Assembly: GCF_047973035.1 (NCBI RefSeq) | Contig: NZ_JBKEBF010000043.1 | Coordinates: 143,237 to 207,236, forward strand | DNA: 64,000 bases | Reading direction: 5' to 3' | Source of the DNA: Oleidesulfovibrio sp047973035 | GTDB lineage: Bacteria; Desulfobacterota; Desulfovibrionia; Desulfovibrionales; Desulfovibrionaceae | In this document: piece after piece, positions 32,683 to 40,873 of the stretch | Layout: each line of letters starts with the position of its first letter | Numbering within the stretch: position 1 is the stretch's first letter | Made by a program: the position numbers and the translations under genes | Notes under the pieces: model-generated | Seen by the model: only the letters and a program-made list of their open reading frames with translations | Told to the model about the DNA's origin: nothing | Database searches by the model: none

Positions 32683-34350
32683 ATGGCCTCCCAGCTGACG
32701 ATACCTTGCGAAACAATTATGCAGTCCATTGCTGACGGCGTATTCACCGTAGACTTGGAATGGAACATCACGTTTTTCAATTCAGCTGCAGAGTCCATAA
32801 CAGGCATTCCTGCTCAGGAAGCAATCGGGCGCAAGTGCTGGGAAGTACTCCGCTCCAGCCTGTGTGACGGCCAGTGCGCCCTTGATGAATGTCTGAAGCA
32901 TGACGTCAGTCTTTCAGGCAAATCTATTTTCATTGTCCGCAGCAACGGTTCGCGGGTCCCCATATCCATCAGTGCTGCCCCGTTACGCAACCCTTCCGGC
33001 CAGCTTATCGGCGGGGTGGAAACCTTTCGGGACCTTTCAGAAGTCACTCTGCTGCGTAAGGAGATGCAAGGGCAGTATGGTGTAGACGACATCATAGGCA
33101 AAAGCCCTGCCCTTGCGCGCATCTTTTCCATTCTGCAGCCTGTCGCACGCAGCGGCAGCACCGTCTTGCTTACCGGAGAATCAGGCACCGGCAAGGAACT
33201 ATTCGCCCGAGCACTGCATAACCATAGTGAACGCAGCGGCAAGCCGTTTGTGGCCATCAACTGTGCGGCATTACCACCTTCGCTGCTGGAATCGGAACTC
33301 TTCGGCTACAAGAAAGGCGCATTTACCGATGCCCGCAAAGACAAACCTGGAAAAATTGCCCTTGCACGGGGCGGTACGCTTTTTCTGGATGAAATTGGCG
33401 ATATGCCCCTGCCGCTGCAGGCTAAGCTATTACGGGTATTGCAGGAAAAAGTCTTCGATCCGCTGGGCAGCACCACCTCGGAAGTTGCAGATGTGCGGAT
33501 TATTGCTGCAACCAACACAAATATGGAACGTCATGTAGAACAGGGAACATTCCGCCGCGACCTGTTTTTCCGGTTGAACGTAGCCCGCATACAGTTACCG
33601 GCGCTACGTGAACGCCGCAGCGATATTCCGCTGCTGACAACGCACTTTGTTCAACGCTTCAACACCATTCAGGGCAAGCAGGTACAAGGGCTTTCAGAAG
33701 ATGTATTAGCCATGCTCATGCGCCACGACTTTTCCGGCAACGTGCGCGAGCTGGAAAATATTATCGAATATGCCTTTATTCTATGTTCTTCCGGCTTCAT
33801 ACAAATGGAACACCTGCCGGAAAACCTGCAGCCAGGCTGCGGGTATGATACCCTTGCCACACTGCAACACTTCAGTGAGCCTGCAACAACAGGCTGCTTC
33901 CACACGCCTGTATATCCGCGAAAGCGCAACTCGTCTGAAGGGAATCATGCCGCCGGTCTATCTGATGGTTTTGAAATTTCTAAACATCCGGCTTTACCCG
34001 TCGGTGCACATGCGCCCGCAGGGCTTAAGTCGCAAAACAGCTACTCTGCCAATGCAGACAACACTGCATACAAAGAAAACCCCTTCCATCCGGCTATGAA
34101 TTCAGGCGCGGACGAAGCAGCAACTTTTCAATCCAACGGACAGGCAGGGGGCCAGCCCTTACAAGAAGCAAGCCCGCCACCATTCGGGTCCCTCTCGCAC
34201 ACAATGCCCAGACCGCTGACGATGCGGGCCGCCAAAAAACAACTGGCACTTGCAGCGTTACACCGGAACAACGGCAAACGCATGGCCGCCTGCCGTGAGC
34301 TGGGTATCAGCAAAGATACGTTGCGCCGCATCCTTGCCCAATCCGACTAG
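32683..34350 (+). CDS. Sigma-54-dependent activator with PAS sensor
   Basis: This 555-residue protein has an N-terminal PAS domain (residues about 8-120) with a Cys cluster CDGQCALDEC that might sense redox state. A full AAA+ domain follows: Walker A GESGTGKE, Walker B GGTLFLDEIGD, R-finger region FRRDLFFRLNV. The sigma-54 contact loop reads GAFTDA rather than GAFTGA. A low-complexity linker of about 115 residues separates it from a C-terminal Fis-type helix-turn-helix (ACRELGISKDTLRRIL). It lies just upstream of the ORP genes, matching the known sigma-54 control of such clusters in Desulfovibrio vulgaris. Confidence 0.92.
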   Translation: MASQLTIPCETIMQSIADGVFTVDLEWNITFFNSAAESITGIPAQEAIGRKCWEVLRSSLCDGQCALDECLKHDVSLSGKSIFIVRSNGSRVPISISAAPLRNPSGQLIGGVETFRDLSEVTLLRKEMQGQYGVDDIIGKSPALARIFSILQPVARSGSTVLLTGESGTGKELFARALHNHSERSGKPFVAINCAALPPSLLESELFGYKKGAFTDARKDKPGKIALARGGTLFLDEIGDMPLPLQAKLLRVLQEKVFDPLGSTTSEVADVRIIAATNTNMERHVEQGTFRRDLFFRLNVARIQLPALRERRSDIPLLTTHFVQRFNTIQGKQVQGLSEDVLAMLMRHDFSGNVRELENIIEYAFILCSSGFIQMEHLPENLQPGCGYDTLATLQHFSEPATTGCFHTPVYPRKRNSSEGNHAAGLSDGFEISKHPALPVGAHAPAGLKSQNSYSANADNTAYKENPFHPAMNSGADEAATFQSNGQAGGQPLQEASPPPFGSLSHTMPRPLTMRAAKKQLALAALHRNNGKRMAACRELGISKDTLRRILAQSD

Positions 34351-34418
34351 GCGTAAAATACGCCCTCGCCTACCTCATAAGGACGTAAAATGCGCCCTTA
34401 TGAGGCGTATTTTACGTC
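34350..34418. promoter_or_regulatory. Cluster of three GCGTAAAATACGC-type elements (possible activator sites)
   Basis: Copy 1 is GGCGTAAAATACGCC (34350-34364), copy 2 GACGTAAAATGCGCC (34382-34396) and copy 3 GGCGTATTTTACGTC (34404-34418, inverted). Copies 2 and 3 are interleaved with CCTCATAAGG/CCTTATGAGG arms. There is no T run. They lie between the activator stop and the ORP genes, where upstream activator sites would be expected; a structured terminator is the alternative. Confidence 0.5.
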
Positions 34419-34575
34419 TTAGCTGACTTCCCTGTACTTCTTCCCCACCGGTATAACAGCATCAACATGCTGAAATAAAAGAAATATAAAACAACGGCAT
34501 CATTCCTGCCTTATGAATGCTACGGCACGCAGCTGCGACAATCACGTCTCGGCATAGTTGCCGCGATGTACTGGT

Positions 34576-34956
34576 ATGATTGCACTTGCTGTTTATGGCT
34601 CACGGTTAGCCGCCTTGTTCGAATCGGCACCCGAGTGTGTCCTGTTCCTCCCCTACGGTGACGTCATTGCTCCGGCCGGAACAATCCCATTGCCTACGCA
34701 GGATATTGTCCAACGCTCCTCCATTCTGGCCGGAGCTGACGTCAGCCATCTGCTTTGTGGCGGCATATGCGGCTGCCACAGACACCTGCTGATGCAAAAA
34801 GGCATTACCGTAGTCCCGTGGCTTTGCGGCAGCGTGGCCACCATCATTACAGCATGGCGCAATAACAGCCTTGGCGCACACCTTATGCCGGGTTGCCCCC
34901 GCATTCAGGCAGGCAACAGGCATGGTGCACCACACAAGCTTCAAAGGAGAAAGTAA
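34576..34956 (+). CDS. NifX/NifB-like small protein of the ORP cluster
   Basis: This approximately 126-residue protein resembles the dinitrogenase iron-molybdenum cofactor (NifX/NifB C-terminal) superfamily: IALAVYGSRLAALFESAPEC at the start, ADVSHLLCGGICGCHRHLL in the middle, and the terminal LMPGC motif seen in relatives beside orange protein. Several Cys residues suggest metal or Fe-S binding. The ATG at 34576 is used, with no clear Shine-Dalgarno; a TTG at 34558 is the alternative. Its stop overlaps the orange protein start (TAATG). Confidence 0.75.
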   Translation: MIALAVYGSRLAALFESAPECVLFLPYGDVIAPAGTIPLPTQDIVQRSSILAGADVSHLLCGGICGCHRHLLMQKGITVVPWLCGSVATIITAWRNNSLGAHLMPGCPRIQAGNRHGAPHKLQRRK

Positions 34957-35315
34957 TGATCATTGCCATCAGCGCAGCCGGTAACACACCGGAAAGCAAC
35001 CTTGACCCCCGCTTCGGCAGAGCTGCCGGATTTGTTCTGTTTAACAGCGAGACGGGGGAATTCACTTATAAAGACAACACGCAAAACCTGAACGCGGCTC
35101 AAGGCGCAGGCATTCAGGCAGCCATGAACGTGGCTGACACGGGAGCGGCTGCCGTTATCACCGGACATGTCGGCCCCAAGGCATTTCAGGCTCTGCAGCA
35201 AGGTCAGGTTGCCGTGTACCTGACAGACAGCCCCACGGTGAACGACGCGCTGGAAGCATTCAGACAGGGCATGCTTAAACCTGCAGATCAGGCAGACAAA
35301 CAAGGACATTGGTAG
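34956..35315 (+). CDS. orp: Orange protein (ORP), NifX-superfamily metal-cluster protein
   Basis: This 119-residue protein has the NifB/NifX-type fold, seen in IAISAAGNTPESNLDPRFGR, AAAVITGHVGPKAFQALQ and the terminal region. In Desulfovibrio the orange protein carries a Mo-Cu-S cluster held non-covalently and works with MinD/Mrp ATPases in a complex linked to cell division. AAAGGAG precedes the start, which overlaps the upstream gene. It is the second gene in a run of co-directional genes ending near 39240. Confidence 0.85.
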   Translation: MIIAISAAGNTPESNLDPRFGRAAGFVLFNSETGEFTYKDNTQNLNAAQGAGIQAAMNVADTGAAAVITGHVGPKAFQALQQGQVAVYLTDSPTVNDALEAFRQGMLKPADQADKQGHW

Positions 35316-35346
35316 CCACTGGCAAACCGCAACCACGGAGGTCATC

Positions 35347-35694
35347 ATGACAACCATCATTGATGCACGAGGCATGGGACGCCGTCAGGGATTCAGAGGT
35401 GGCATCACCGCCGGAACAGAGCCCGTTCAGGACGAAGCCGTACAACAACAGCTTGCCCCCACGCCGCAGAACAGAGGGCATGGGCGCAGACATGGTCAAG
35501 GGCAAGGCATAGGGCAATTTAAAGGCCCGGAGAACACAGCGGGCTGCAGACGGGCAGGCGGCGCAGGACAGAGCTCAGGACTAGGTCGGAGGCGCGGACG
35601 CCTTCAGGCGATGCAACGCGGCGATAATAACGTCGGGCGACCTTTCGGCAACGGTAACGGTCAATGCCGCAGGGGCAACAACCGCGATACATAA
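35347..35694 (+). CDS. Gly/Arg/Gln-rich protein in the ORP cluster
   Basis: This 115-residue low-complexity protein is rich in Gly, Arg and Gln, with patterns such as GMGRRQGFRGG and GRRHGQGQGIGQF. It has a good ribosome site (GGAGG) and sits between orp and the first MinD-type ATPase. Short Gly-rich proteins (DUF5320-like) are often encoded beside such ATPases, but I cannot show homology. It is predicted to be disordered and cytoplasmic. Its place in the operon suggests a role with the complex. Confidence 0.7.
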   Translation: MTTIIDARGMGRRQGFRGGITAGTEPVQDEAVQQQLAPTPQNRGHGRRHGQGQGIGQFKGPENTAGCRRAGGAGQSSGLGRRRGRLQAMQRGDNNVGRPFGNGNGQCRRGNNRDT

Positions 35695-35972
35695 CAACAT
35701 TATGCAGACAGGTCTTGCGAAGCCGGATGTTTTATCCCGATGCGTTCCCGAATGCTTTACCCGAAAACGCAACAGGGACCTGTCCGCAGAGGCTCTGCAC
35801 CGCCCCGACATGGCAGAACTCCGCAACACGTTTACAGACAAAAATCAGCACCGCTCAGGCTCAGATAAGGCCTCGGCTCAATCCGGCACAACCAGAGGTC
35901 TTATTGAAGTCCTGCGTAAGCCATGTCGAACTTTTACACCAAGACACATTCGGTGCCACAACGGAAAGTACT

Positions 35973-37016
35973 ATGTATATAGCCATTGCCAGCGGTAAAG
36001 GCGGCACAGGTAAAACGACGCTTGCAGTCAATCTGGCAGTTCATGTCGCACGTGCCGGACACCCCGTTGTTCTGGCAGACTGCGACGTGGAAGAGCCTAA
36101 CGCTCATCTGTTCCTGTCTGCAGAGCCTGCGCGCACCATGCCGCACACAATTCCTGTTCCGCAGATAGACGCTTCTGCCTGCCTTGGCGAAACATGCCGC
36201 CAATGCGTGACGGAATGCCGCTTCAACGCTCTTACATGGATGAAGGGCGTTATGCCTTTTTCCGAGCTGTGTCACAGCTGCGGCCTTTGCATGATGATAT
36301 GCCCAGCCGGTGCCATTACGGAGACATCGCGCACAGTGGGCATGGTGGAAATGCGCACCCCGCAACTACCACAATCTCCGAAAGATCAATCCGGTAACGC
36401 AACCTCACTTACGCTGGTTTCCGGGCGCATGCGCATTTCAGAAGCCATGGCTCCGCCGCTCATTCGCGAAGTCAAGCAGCAGGCACATGCCATTTCCGCC
36501 TCAATCAGAAACAGCATCACGTTTTGGGACAGCCCTCCCGGCACGTCGTGCCCCATGATCTCTACAGTAGAGGACGCAGACTATACCGTACTGGTGACGG
36601 AACCCACCCCTTTTGGCCTGCATGACCTCAACCTTGCGGTTGAAACCATGCGGACGTTGAAGCGTCCTTTCGGTGTGATCATAAACCGTGACGGGATGGG
36701 AGATAACCGCGCTCTTGAATACCTGAAGCAACAAAACATACCGCTTCTGGGCACCATTCCGCACTCTGTGCGAGCAGCGCAAGCCGTATCATCAGGCGGC
36801 CTGCTCATTGATGCGGTCGAGGGGATGGAGCAACGTTTCGATGAACTGTCACGTAGGATTCTGCACCATGCAAGTCAGGAAATCCCGTCTGACCGTCATG
36901 AGCTTGGAGGAGCATCAGGCCATACGGACAACGCAGGCATAGGCTTACAAAAACTTTCCGGAAGGTATGCAAAAGAAACCAGTCCTGATTCTACAACGCA
37001 GGAGAAACCGGCATGA
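35973..37016 (+). CDS. MinD/ParA-family ATPase with ferredoxin-type insert (ORP complex)
   Basis: This 347-residue ATPase has the deviant Walker A SGKGGTGKTT at residues 8-17. Between it and the Walker B region lies an insert with Cys motifs for two [4Fe-4S] clusters (CRQCVTEC and CHSCGLCMMICPAGAI). The PPGTSCPMI segment and VTEPTPFGLHDL are typical of the pair of P-loop ferredoxin ATPases found beside orange protein. ATG at 35973 with GGAAAG upstream fixes the start. The preceding 278 bases (35695-35972) carry no convincing gene. Its stop overlaps the next ATPase gene (ATGA). Confidence 0.9.
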   Translation: MYIAIASGKGGTGKTTLAVNLAVHVARAGHPVVLADCDVEEPNAHLFLSAEPARTMPHTIPVPQIDASACLGETCRQCVTECRFNALTWMKGVMPFSELCHSCGLCMMICPAGAITETSRTVGMVEMRTPQLPQSPKDQSGNATSLTLVSGRMRISEAMAPPLIREVKQQAHAISASIRNSITFWDSPPGTSCPMISTVEDADYTVLVTEPTPFGLHDLNLAVETMRTLKRPFGVIINRDGMGDNRALEYLKQQNIPLLGTIPHSVRAAQAVSSGGLLIDAVEGMEQRFDELSRRILHHASQEIPSDRHELGGASGHTDNAGIGLQKLSGRYAKETSPDSTTQEKPA

Positions 37017-37939
37017 AAGAAATAATAGTCATCAGCGGTAAAGGCGGCACGGGCAAAACGACCGTCACTGCGGCACTGGCGGCAACAGGCCCCGCAAAAG
37101 TGCTGGCTGACTGCGATGTGGATGCCGCCGACCTGCATCTTATACTTAAGCCGGATGTGCTGGACACCATTGATTTTTACTCGGGCCAGCTGGCTTCCAT
37201 CGACCCGTTGCTTTGCTCGCAATGCGGTTCATGCGCTGACCATTGCCGCTTTGACGCCATCCGCCTGATAGAGGATTCAGTGTGGGAAGTGCGCCCTGAG
37301 TTTTGTGAAGGGTGCGGCGTCTGTCTGCATGTCTGTCCTTCACAGGCAGTCGGCATGTCTGAACGCAAATGCGGACAGTGGTACATATCCGACACCCGCC
37401 ACGGAAGCATGGTGCATGCGGCACTGGGCATCGGACAGGAAAACTCCGGCAAACTGGTTACAACCGTCCGCCGCGAATCAGCCGTGCTTGCGCGCAAAAA
37501 AAACGTCGATGTACTGCTTACCGACGGCCCTCCGGGTATCGGGTGCCCTGTCATTGCCAGCATGAACAACGCTGACCTTGCCGTGCTGGTGACAGAACCT
37601 TCCGTTTCTGCCCTGCACGACCTTGAGCGGACGATACAGCTTGCCGCACACTTTCAGCTGCCCGCAGCATGTGTGTTGAACAAAGCGGGCGTACACCCCC
37701 AGACAGCAGAGGCCATCCGAACCCTGTGCAGCAGCCACGGCATTCCTGTACTGGCAGAACTGCCCTACACATCAGATATGACCAAGGCCCAGCTGAGCCG
37801 ACAAAGTATTACGGAATTCAACCCGAATCGCTGGAATGACGTTTTTGAATCATTATGGGATGCCATGCTGAACCTGCTGGACCATCCCGCACCCCGACAC
37901 CAGCCCCTGATCCCTGCCATGAACCAGATACAGGGCTGA
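37013..37939 (+). CDS. Second MinD/ParA-family ATPase with ferredoxin insert (ORP complex)
   Basis: This 308-residue paralogue of the upstream ATPase has Walker A SGKGGTGKTT at residues 8-17, DCDVDAADLHL, two [4Fe-4S] motifs (CSQCGSCADHC and CEGCGVCLHVCPS), DGPPGIGCPVIAS and VTEPSVSALHDL. The two genes overlap by four bases, suggesting stoichiometric co-translation. Such tandem ATPases accompany orange protein and are thought to form part of one complex. Confidence 0.9.
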   Translation: MKEIIVISGKGGTGKTTVTAALAATGPAKVLADCDVDAADLHLILKPDVLDTIDFYSGQLASIDPLLCSQCGSCADHCRFDAIRLIEDSVWEVRPEFCEGCGVCLHVCPSQAVGMSERKCGQWYISDTRHGSMVHAALGIGQENSGKLVTTVRRESAVLARKKNVDVLLTDGPPGIGCPVIASMNNADLAVLVTEPSVSALHDLERTIQLAAHFQLPAACVLNKAGVHPQTAEAIRTLCSSHGIPVLAELPYTSDMTKAQLSRQSITEFNPNRWNDVFESLWDAMLNLLDHPAPRHQPLIPAMNQIQG

Positions 37940-37974
37940 CCGGATTTTCAATTATCAATTGCAAGGAGACAATC

Positions 37975-38088
37975 ATGAGTAGTTCGTGCAGCTGCGCTGC
38001 CAGCGGAAAATGCTCTTCCGGTGACACCTGCACCTCAGACGGCTGCCACAGCAGTAAGTCGCCAGAGGATATCAAACTGGAAAACTAG
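37975..38088 (+). pseudogene. N-terminal Cys-rich segment of Mrp-type ATPase, cut by in-frame TAG
   Basis: An ATG with a clear AAGGAG ribosome site opens a 37-codon frame (MSSSCSCAASGKCSS and five further Cys or His positions), then TAG at 38086-38088. The next codons, in the same frame, read LSHIRNKVVVMSGKGGVGKST, which is exactly how Mrp/Nbp35-like ATPases continue. So one base change at codon 38 splits the gene. The Cys-rich leader resembles N-terminal Fe-S-binding tails of this family. Confidence 0.8.
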
Positions 38089-38115
38089 CTTTCGCACATC
38101 CGCAACAAAGTTGTC

Positions 38116-39240
38116 GTGATGTCCGGCAAGGGTGGCGTAGGTAAAAGCACCATCGCCGCCAATATTGCGGTGTCGCTGGCTCTGGCAGGTCAGAAAGTCG
38201 GGCTGCTGGACGTAGACGTACACGGCCCCAGCATTCCCCGCCTGCTTGGTCTGGACAAGGCTGAAATACAAATGCAGGAGCGCGCTCTGCTGCCTGTCCC
38301 GTGGAACGCCAACCTCAGTGTCATGTCCGTCGGGTTCTTCATCCCCGATCCGGAACAGGCTGTTATATGGCGTGGCCCTGTAAAGATGGGCTTTATCCGC
38401 CAGATGCTTTCAGAAGTCGCATGGGGCGAACTGGATTTTCTGGTTGTTGACTGCCCTCCCGGCACCGGCGACGAACCGTTAAGCGTTATGCAGCTGCTGG
38501 GGCAGGATGCGCGCGCGGTCATCGTAACCACCCCGCAGGCAGTCGCCATTGACGACGTACGTCGCTCCATCGGATTCTGCCGCGAACTGGGCAACCCCGT
38601 TGCCGGTCTTGTGGAAAACATGAGCGGTTTTATGTGCCCGCAGTGCGAACACATTGAACCGCTGTTCGGTAAAGGCGGCGGCGAAGAACTGGCAAAAGAG
38701 ATGAACATTCCATTCCTTGGCGCCGTGCCTGCCACTGCACAGATGAGCCGTTGCGGCGATAAAGGGCTGGTGTTTGTTCAGGCTCAGCCTGAAAGCCCTG
38801 TGGCGGATGCCATCGGTCGTGTAGTAAAGCCGCTGCTGGCTCATGCCGGTACCCTTCAGGAAAAAACGGGAGTTGTTCCCGCACCGGAGGTAAACGGGCA
38901 GTTGCGTATTGCGCTTCCTCTGGCAAACGGCAGCCTGTGCCAGCACTTCGGCCATTGCGAACAGTTTGCCATTGTTACCGCAGACACCGCCGCAAAAACG
39001 GTGCTGGAAACAGTCAATGTCACCCCGCCCCCGCATGAGCCCGGAGTATTGCCCAGATTCCTCTCCGAGCAGGGAGTCCACATGGTTCTGGCCGGTGGTA
39101 TGGGAGCCAGAGCACAGTCCCTGTTTACAGGGCATGGCATAAACGTGGTAACCGGCATTCAGGGCGGCACTCCGGACGAGGTGGTAAGCGCATGGATGCA
39201 AGGCACGCTTACAGCAGGAGCAAACACCTGCGATCATTAG
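38116..39240 (+). CDS. Mrp/Nbp35-type ATPase fused to a NifX-like domain (downstream part of split gene)
   Basis: This frame continues the one opened at 37975. It holds an Mrp-type P-loop ATPase (SGKGGVGKST, DVDVHGPSIPRLLGL, DCPPGTGDEPLS, a MCPQCEH Fe-S motif) over about 265 residues and a C-terminal NifX/NifB-like domain (IALPLANGSLCQHFGHCEQF onward). Restart is possible only at GTG/ATG near 38116-38119, which would lose the first beta strand before the P-loop, so activity without read-through is doubtful. It is the last gene of the ORP cluster, and corresponds in type to the ParA-like gene of the orange protein operon. Confidence 0.82.
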   Translation: MMSGKGGVGKSTIAANIAVSLALAGQKVGLLDVDVHGPSIPRLLGLDKAEIQMQERALLPVPWNANLSVMSVGFFIPDPEQAVIWRGPVKMGFIRQMLSEVAWGELDFLVVDCPPGTGDEPLSVMQLLGQDARAVIVTTPQAVAIDDVRRSIGFCRELGNPVAGLVENMSGFMCPQCEHIEPLFGKGGGEELAKEMNIPFLGAVPATAQMSRCGDKGLVFVQAQPESPVADAIGRVVKPLLAHAGTLQEKTGVVPAPEVNGQLRIALPLANGSLCQHFGHCEQFAIVTADTAAKTVLETVNVTPPPHEPGVLPRFLSEQGVHMVLAGGMGARAQSLFTGHGINVVTGIQGGTPDEVVSAWMQGTLTAGANTCDH

Positions 39241-39266
39241 ACTGTACGCTCAGCATATGACAAAAT

Positions 39267-39297
39267 TAAAAAGTGACCCTCGCGGTCACTTTTTTTG
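39267..39297 (+). terminator. Terminator of the ORP cluster
   Basis: AAAAGTGACC pairs with GGTCACTTTT and is followed by a T run. The next 225 bases up to cydA are AT-rich and carry the cydAB promoter; TTGT-N7-ACAA near 39318 is a weak redox-regulator-like motif. Confidence 0.88.
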
Positions 39298-39522
39298 TTA
39301 CCACTTTTTAAAAAACTTGTTATAACTACAAAAGTTATCTCTGGCCTTGAGCCGGAGAAACCTGTAAGTTTTTTTATTAAAAGGCTTGCAAGGGTAGACT
39401 TTTACTAATAATAACTTTTTTTAATTGAGAGCTCGTTTGCTCCTCAGGAGCTGATTATTTACACCTTTAACCTGAGCGGTTCCGGCTAACGCCACGATCC
39501 GTAACCGCAAAAGGGGGACCGT

Positions 39523-40827
39523 ATGGATGTCGTCCTGCTGTCACGGCTGCAATTTGCCATAGCCGTCTTTTTCCATTTTATCTTCGTACCGCTTACGCTC
39601 GGCCTGTCTGTGATGATTGCCATCATGGAAACCCAGTACGTGCGCACCGGCAACGAAGTATACAAGCGTATGGCCAAATTCTGGGGCAAGTTGTTCCTCA
39701 TCAACTTTGCACTCGGCGTTGTCACCGGTATCACACTGGAATTCCAGTTCGGCACCAACTGGTCGCGTTACTCCGAATATGTCGGTGACATCTTCGGGTC
39801 TCTGCTTGCCATTGAAGCCACGGTGGCGTTCTTCCTTGAATCAACCTTCCTTGCAGTATGGCACTTCGGGTGGGACAAGGTATCTAAAAGAGTTCACCTT
39901 TTCGCCATCTGGGCTGTTGCCGTAGCAAGCAACATCTCTGCCCTGTGGATCATTCTGGCCAACGGCTGGATGCAGAACCCCGTGGGCTACGTACTGCGCA
40001 ACGGCCGCGCAGAACTCGACAGTTTTTACGAAGTGCTGACCAACGTTTTTGCATGGGGCCAGTACTTCCACACCATTTTTGCAGCGTGGATGCTTGCAGG
40101 CTTCTTTGTGCTGGGCGTTTCCGCATGGCACATCCTGCGCAAGAACGAGCTTGATTTCTTCAACCGTTCGTTCCGTCTGGGTGCTGTTTTCGCTCTTATC
40201 TTTGCCGTGCTGGTGGCCGTTCAGGGGCACAACCACGGTAACACGGTAGCAAAACTGCAGCCTGCAAAGCTTGCCGCCATGGAATCCCACTGGGAAACCC
40301 AGTCCGGTGCTCCCATGTACCTGCTGGTAGTACCTGATGAGGAAAACGAAGGTAACGCCATTCAGGCCTTCGGCATTCCCAACGTGCTGTCTCTGCTGGC
40401 GTTCAACGATCCCAACGCAGAAGTTGTCGGCCTGAAAGACTTCCCCAAAGAAGACCGGCCGCCTGTTCTGCTGACCTTCCTTTCGTTCCGTCTGATGGTC
40501 GGTCTCGGCACTTTGTTCCCCATCCTTGCAGGCCTTGCATGGTTGTGGCGCAACAAGCTGGAAGAAAAACCGTGGCTTCTGAAGTCGCTCATCTACACCA
40601 TTCCGCTGCCGTACATCACCATCATGGCAGGCTGGAACGTAGCTGAAGTAGGCCGTCAGCCGTGGATTGTTTACGGTATGATGCGCACATCGGATGCGGT
40701 TTCACCCGTGCCGGTAGAGTCGGTGGCAACATCTGTCATCGCCTTTGTCGTGGTCTACTCCATTCTGGGTATCCTCGATATCTACCTGCTGAAGAAATAC
40801 GCAAAGAAAGGTCCTCAGTCCGCCTAG
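39523..40827 (+). CDS. cydA: Cytochrome bd quinol oxidase subunit I
   Basis: This 434-residue membrane protein reduces oxygen to water with quinol electrons. RLQFAIAVFFHFIFVPLTLG holds the N-terminal haem His, GRQPWIVYG lies near the C-terminus, and about nine transmembrane helices are present. The quinol loop is short, as in the bd-S subgroup, rather than the long E. coli form. AGGGGGA precedes the ATG. Together with roo and dfx this gives the organism both membrane and cytoplasmic routes to remove oxygen. Confidence 0.96.
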   Translation: MDVVLLSRLQFAIAVFFHFIFVPLTLGLSVMIAIMETQYVRTGNEVYKRMAKFWGKLFLINFALGVVTGITLEFQFGTNWSRYSEYVGDIFGSLLAIEATVAFFLESTFLAVWHFGWDKVSKRVHLFAIWAVAVASNISALWIILANGWMQNPVGYVLRNGRAELDSFYEVLTNVFAWGQYFHTIFAAWMLAGFFVLGVSAWHILRKNELDFFNRSFRLGAVFALIFAVLVAVQGHNHGNTVAKLQPAKLAAMESHWETQSGAPMYLLVVPDEENEGNAIQAFGIPNVLSLLAFNDPNAEVVGLKDFPKEDRPPVLLTFLSFRLMVGLGTLFPILAGLAWLWRNKLEEKPWLLKSLIYTIPLPYITIMAGWNVAEVGRQPWIVYGMMRTSDAVSPVPVESVATSVIAFVVVYSILGILDIYLLKKYAKKGPQSA

Positions 40828-40873
40828 GCTGAACGGATAACCTGAAGAACAAGTACACCAGAGGAATTATAGT

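Noticed and set aside
35702..35998. A 98-codon plus-strand frame before the first ORP ATPase
   Set aside because: It overlaps the true ATPase start, has no ribosome site and shows no family pattern.
37975..39240. Pyrrolysine at the in-frame TAG as the preferred explanation
   Set aside because: TAG ends many intact genes in this window, and no pyl gene or CUA tRNA is visible. It is kept only as a hypothesis to test.
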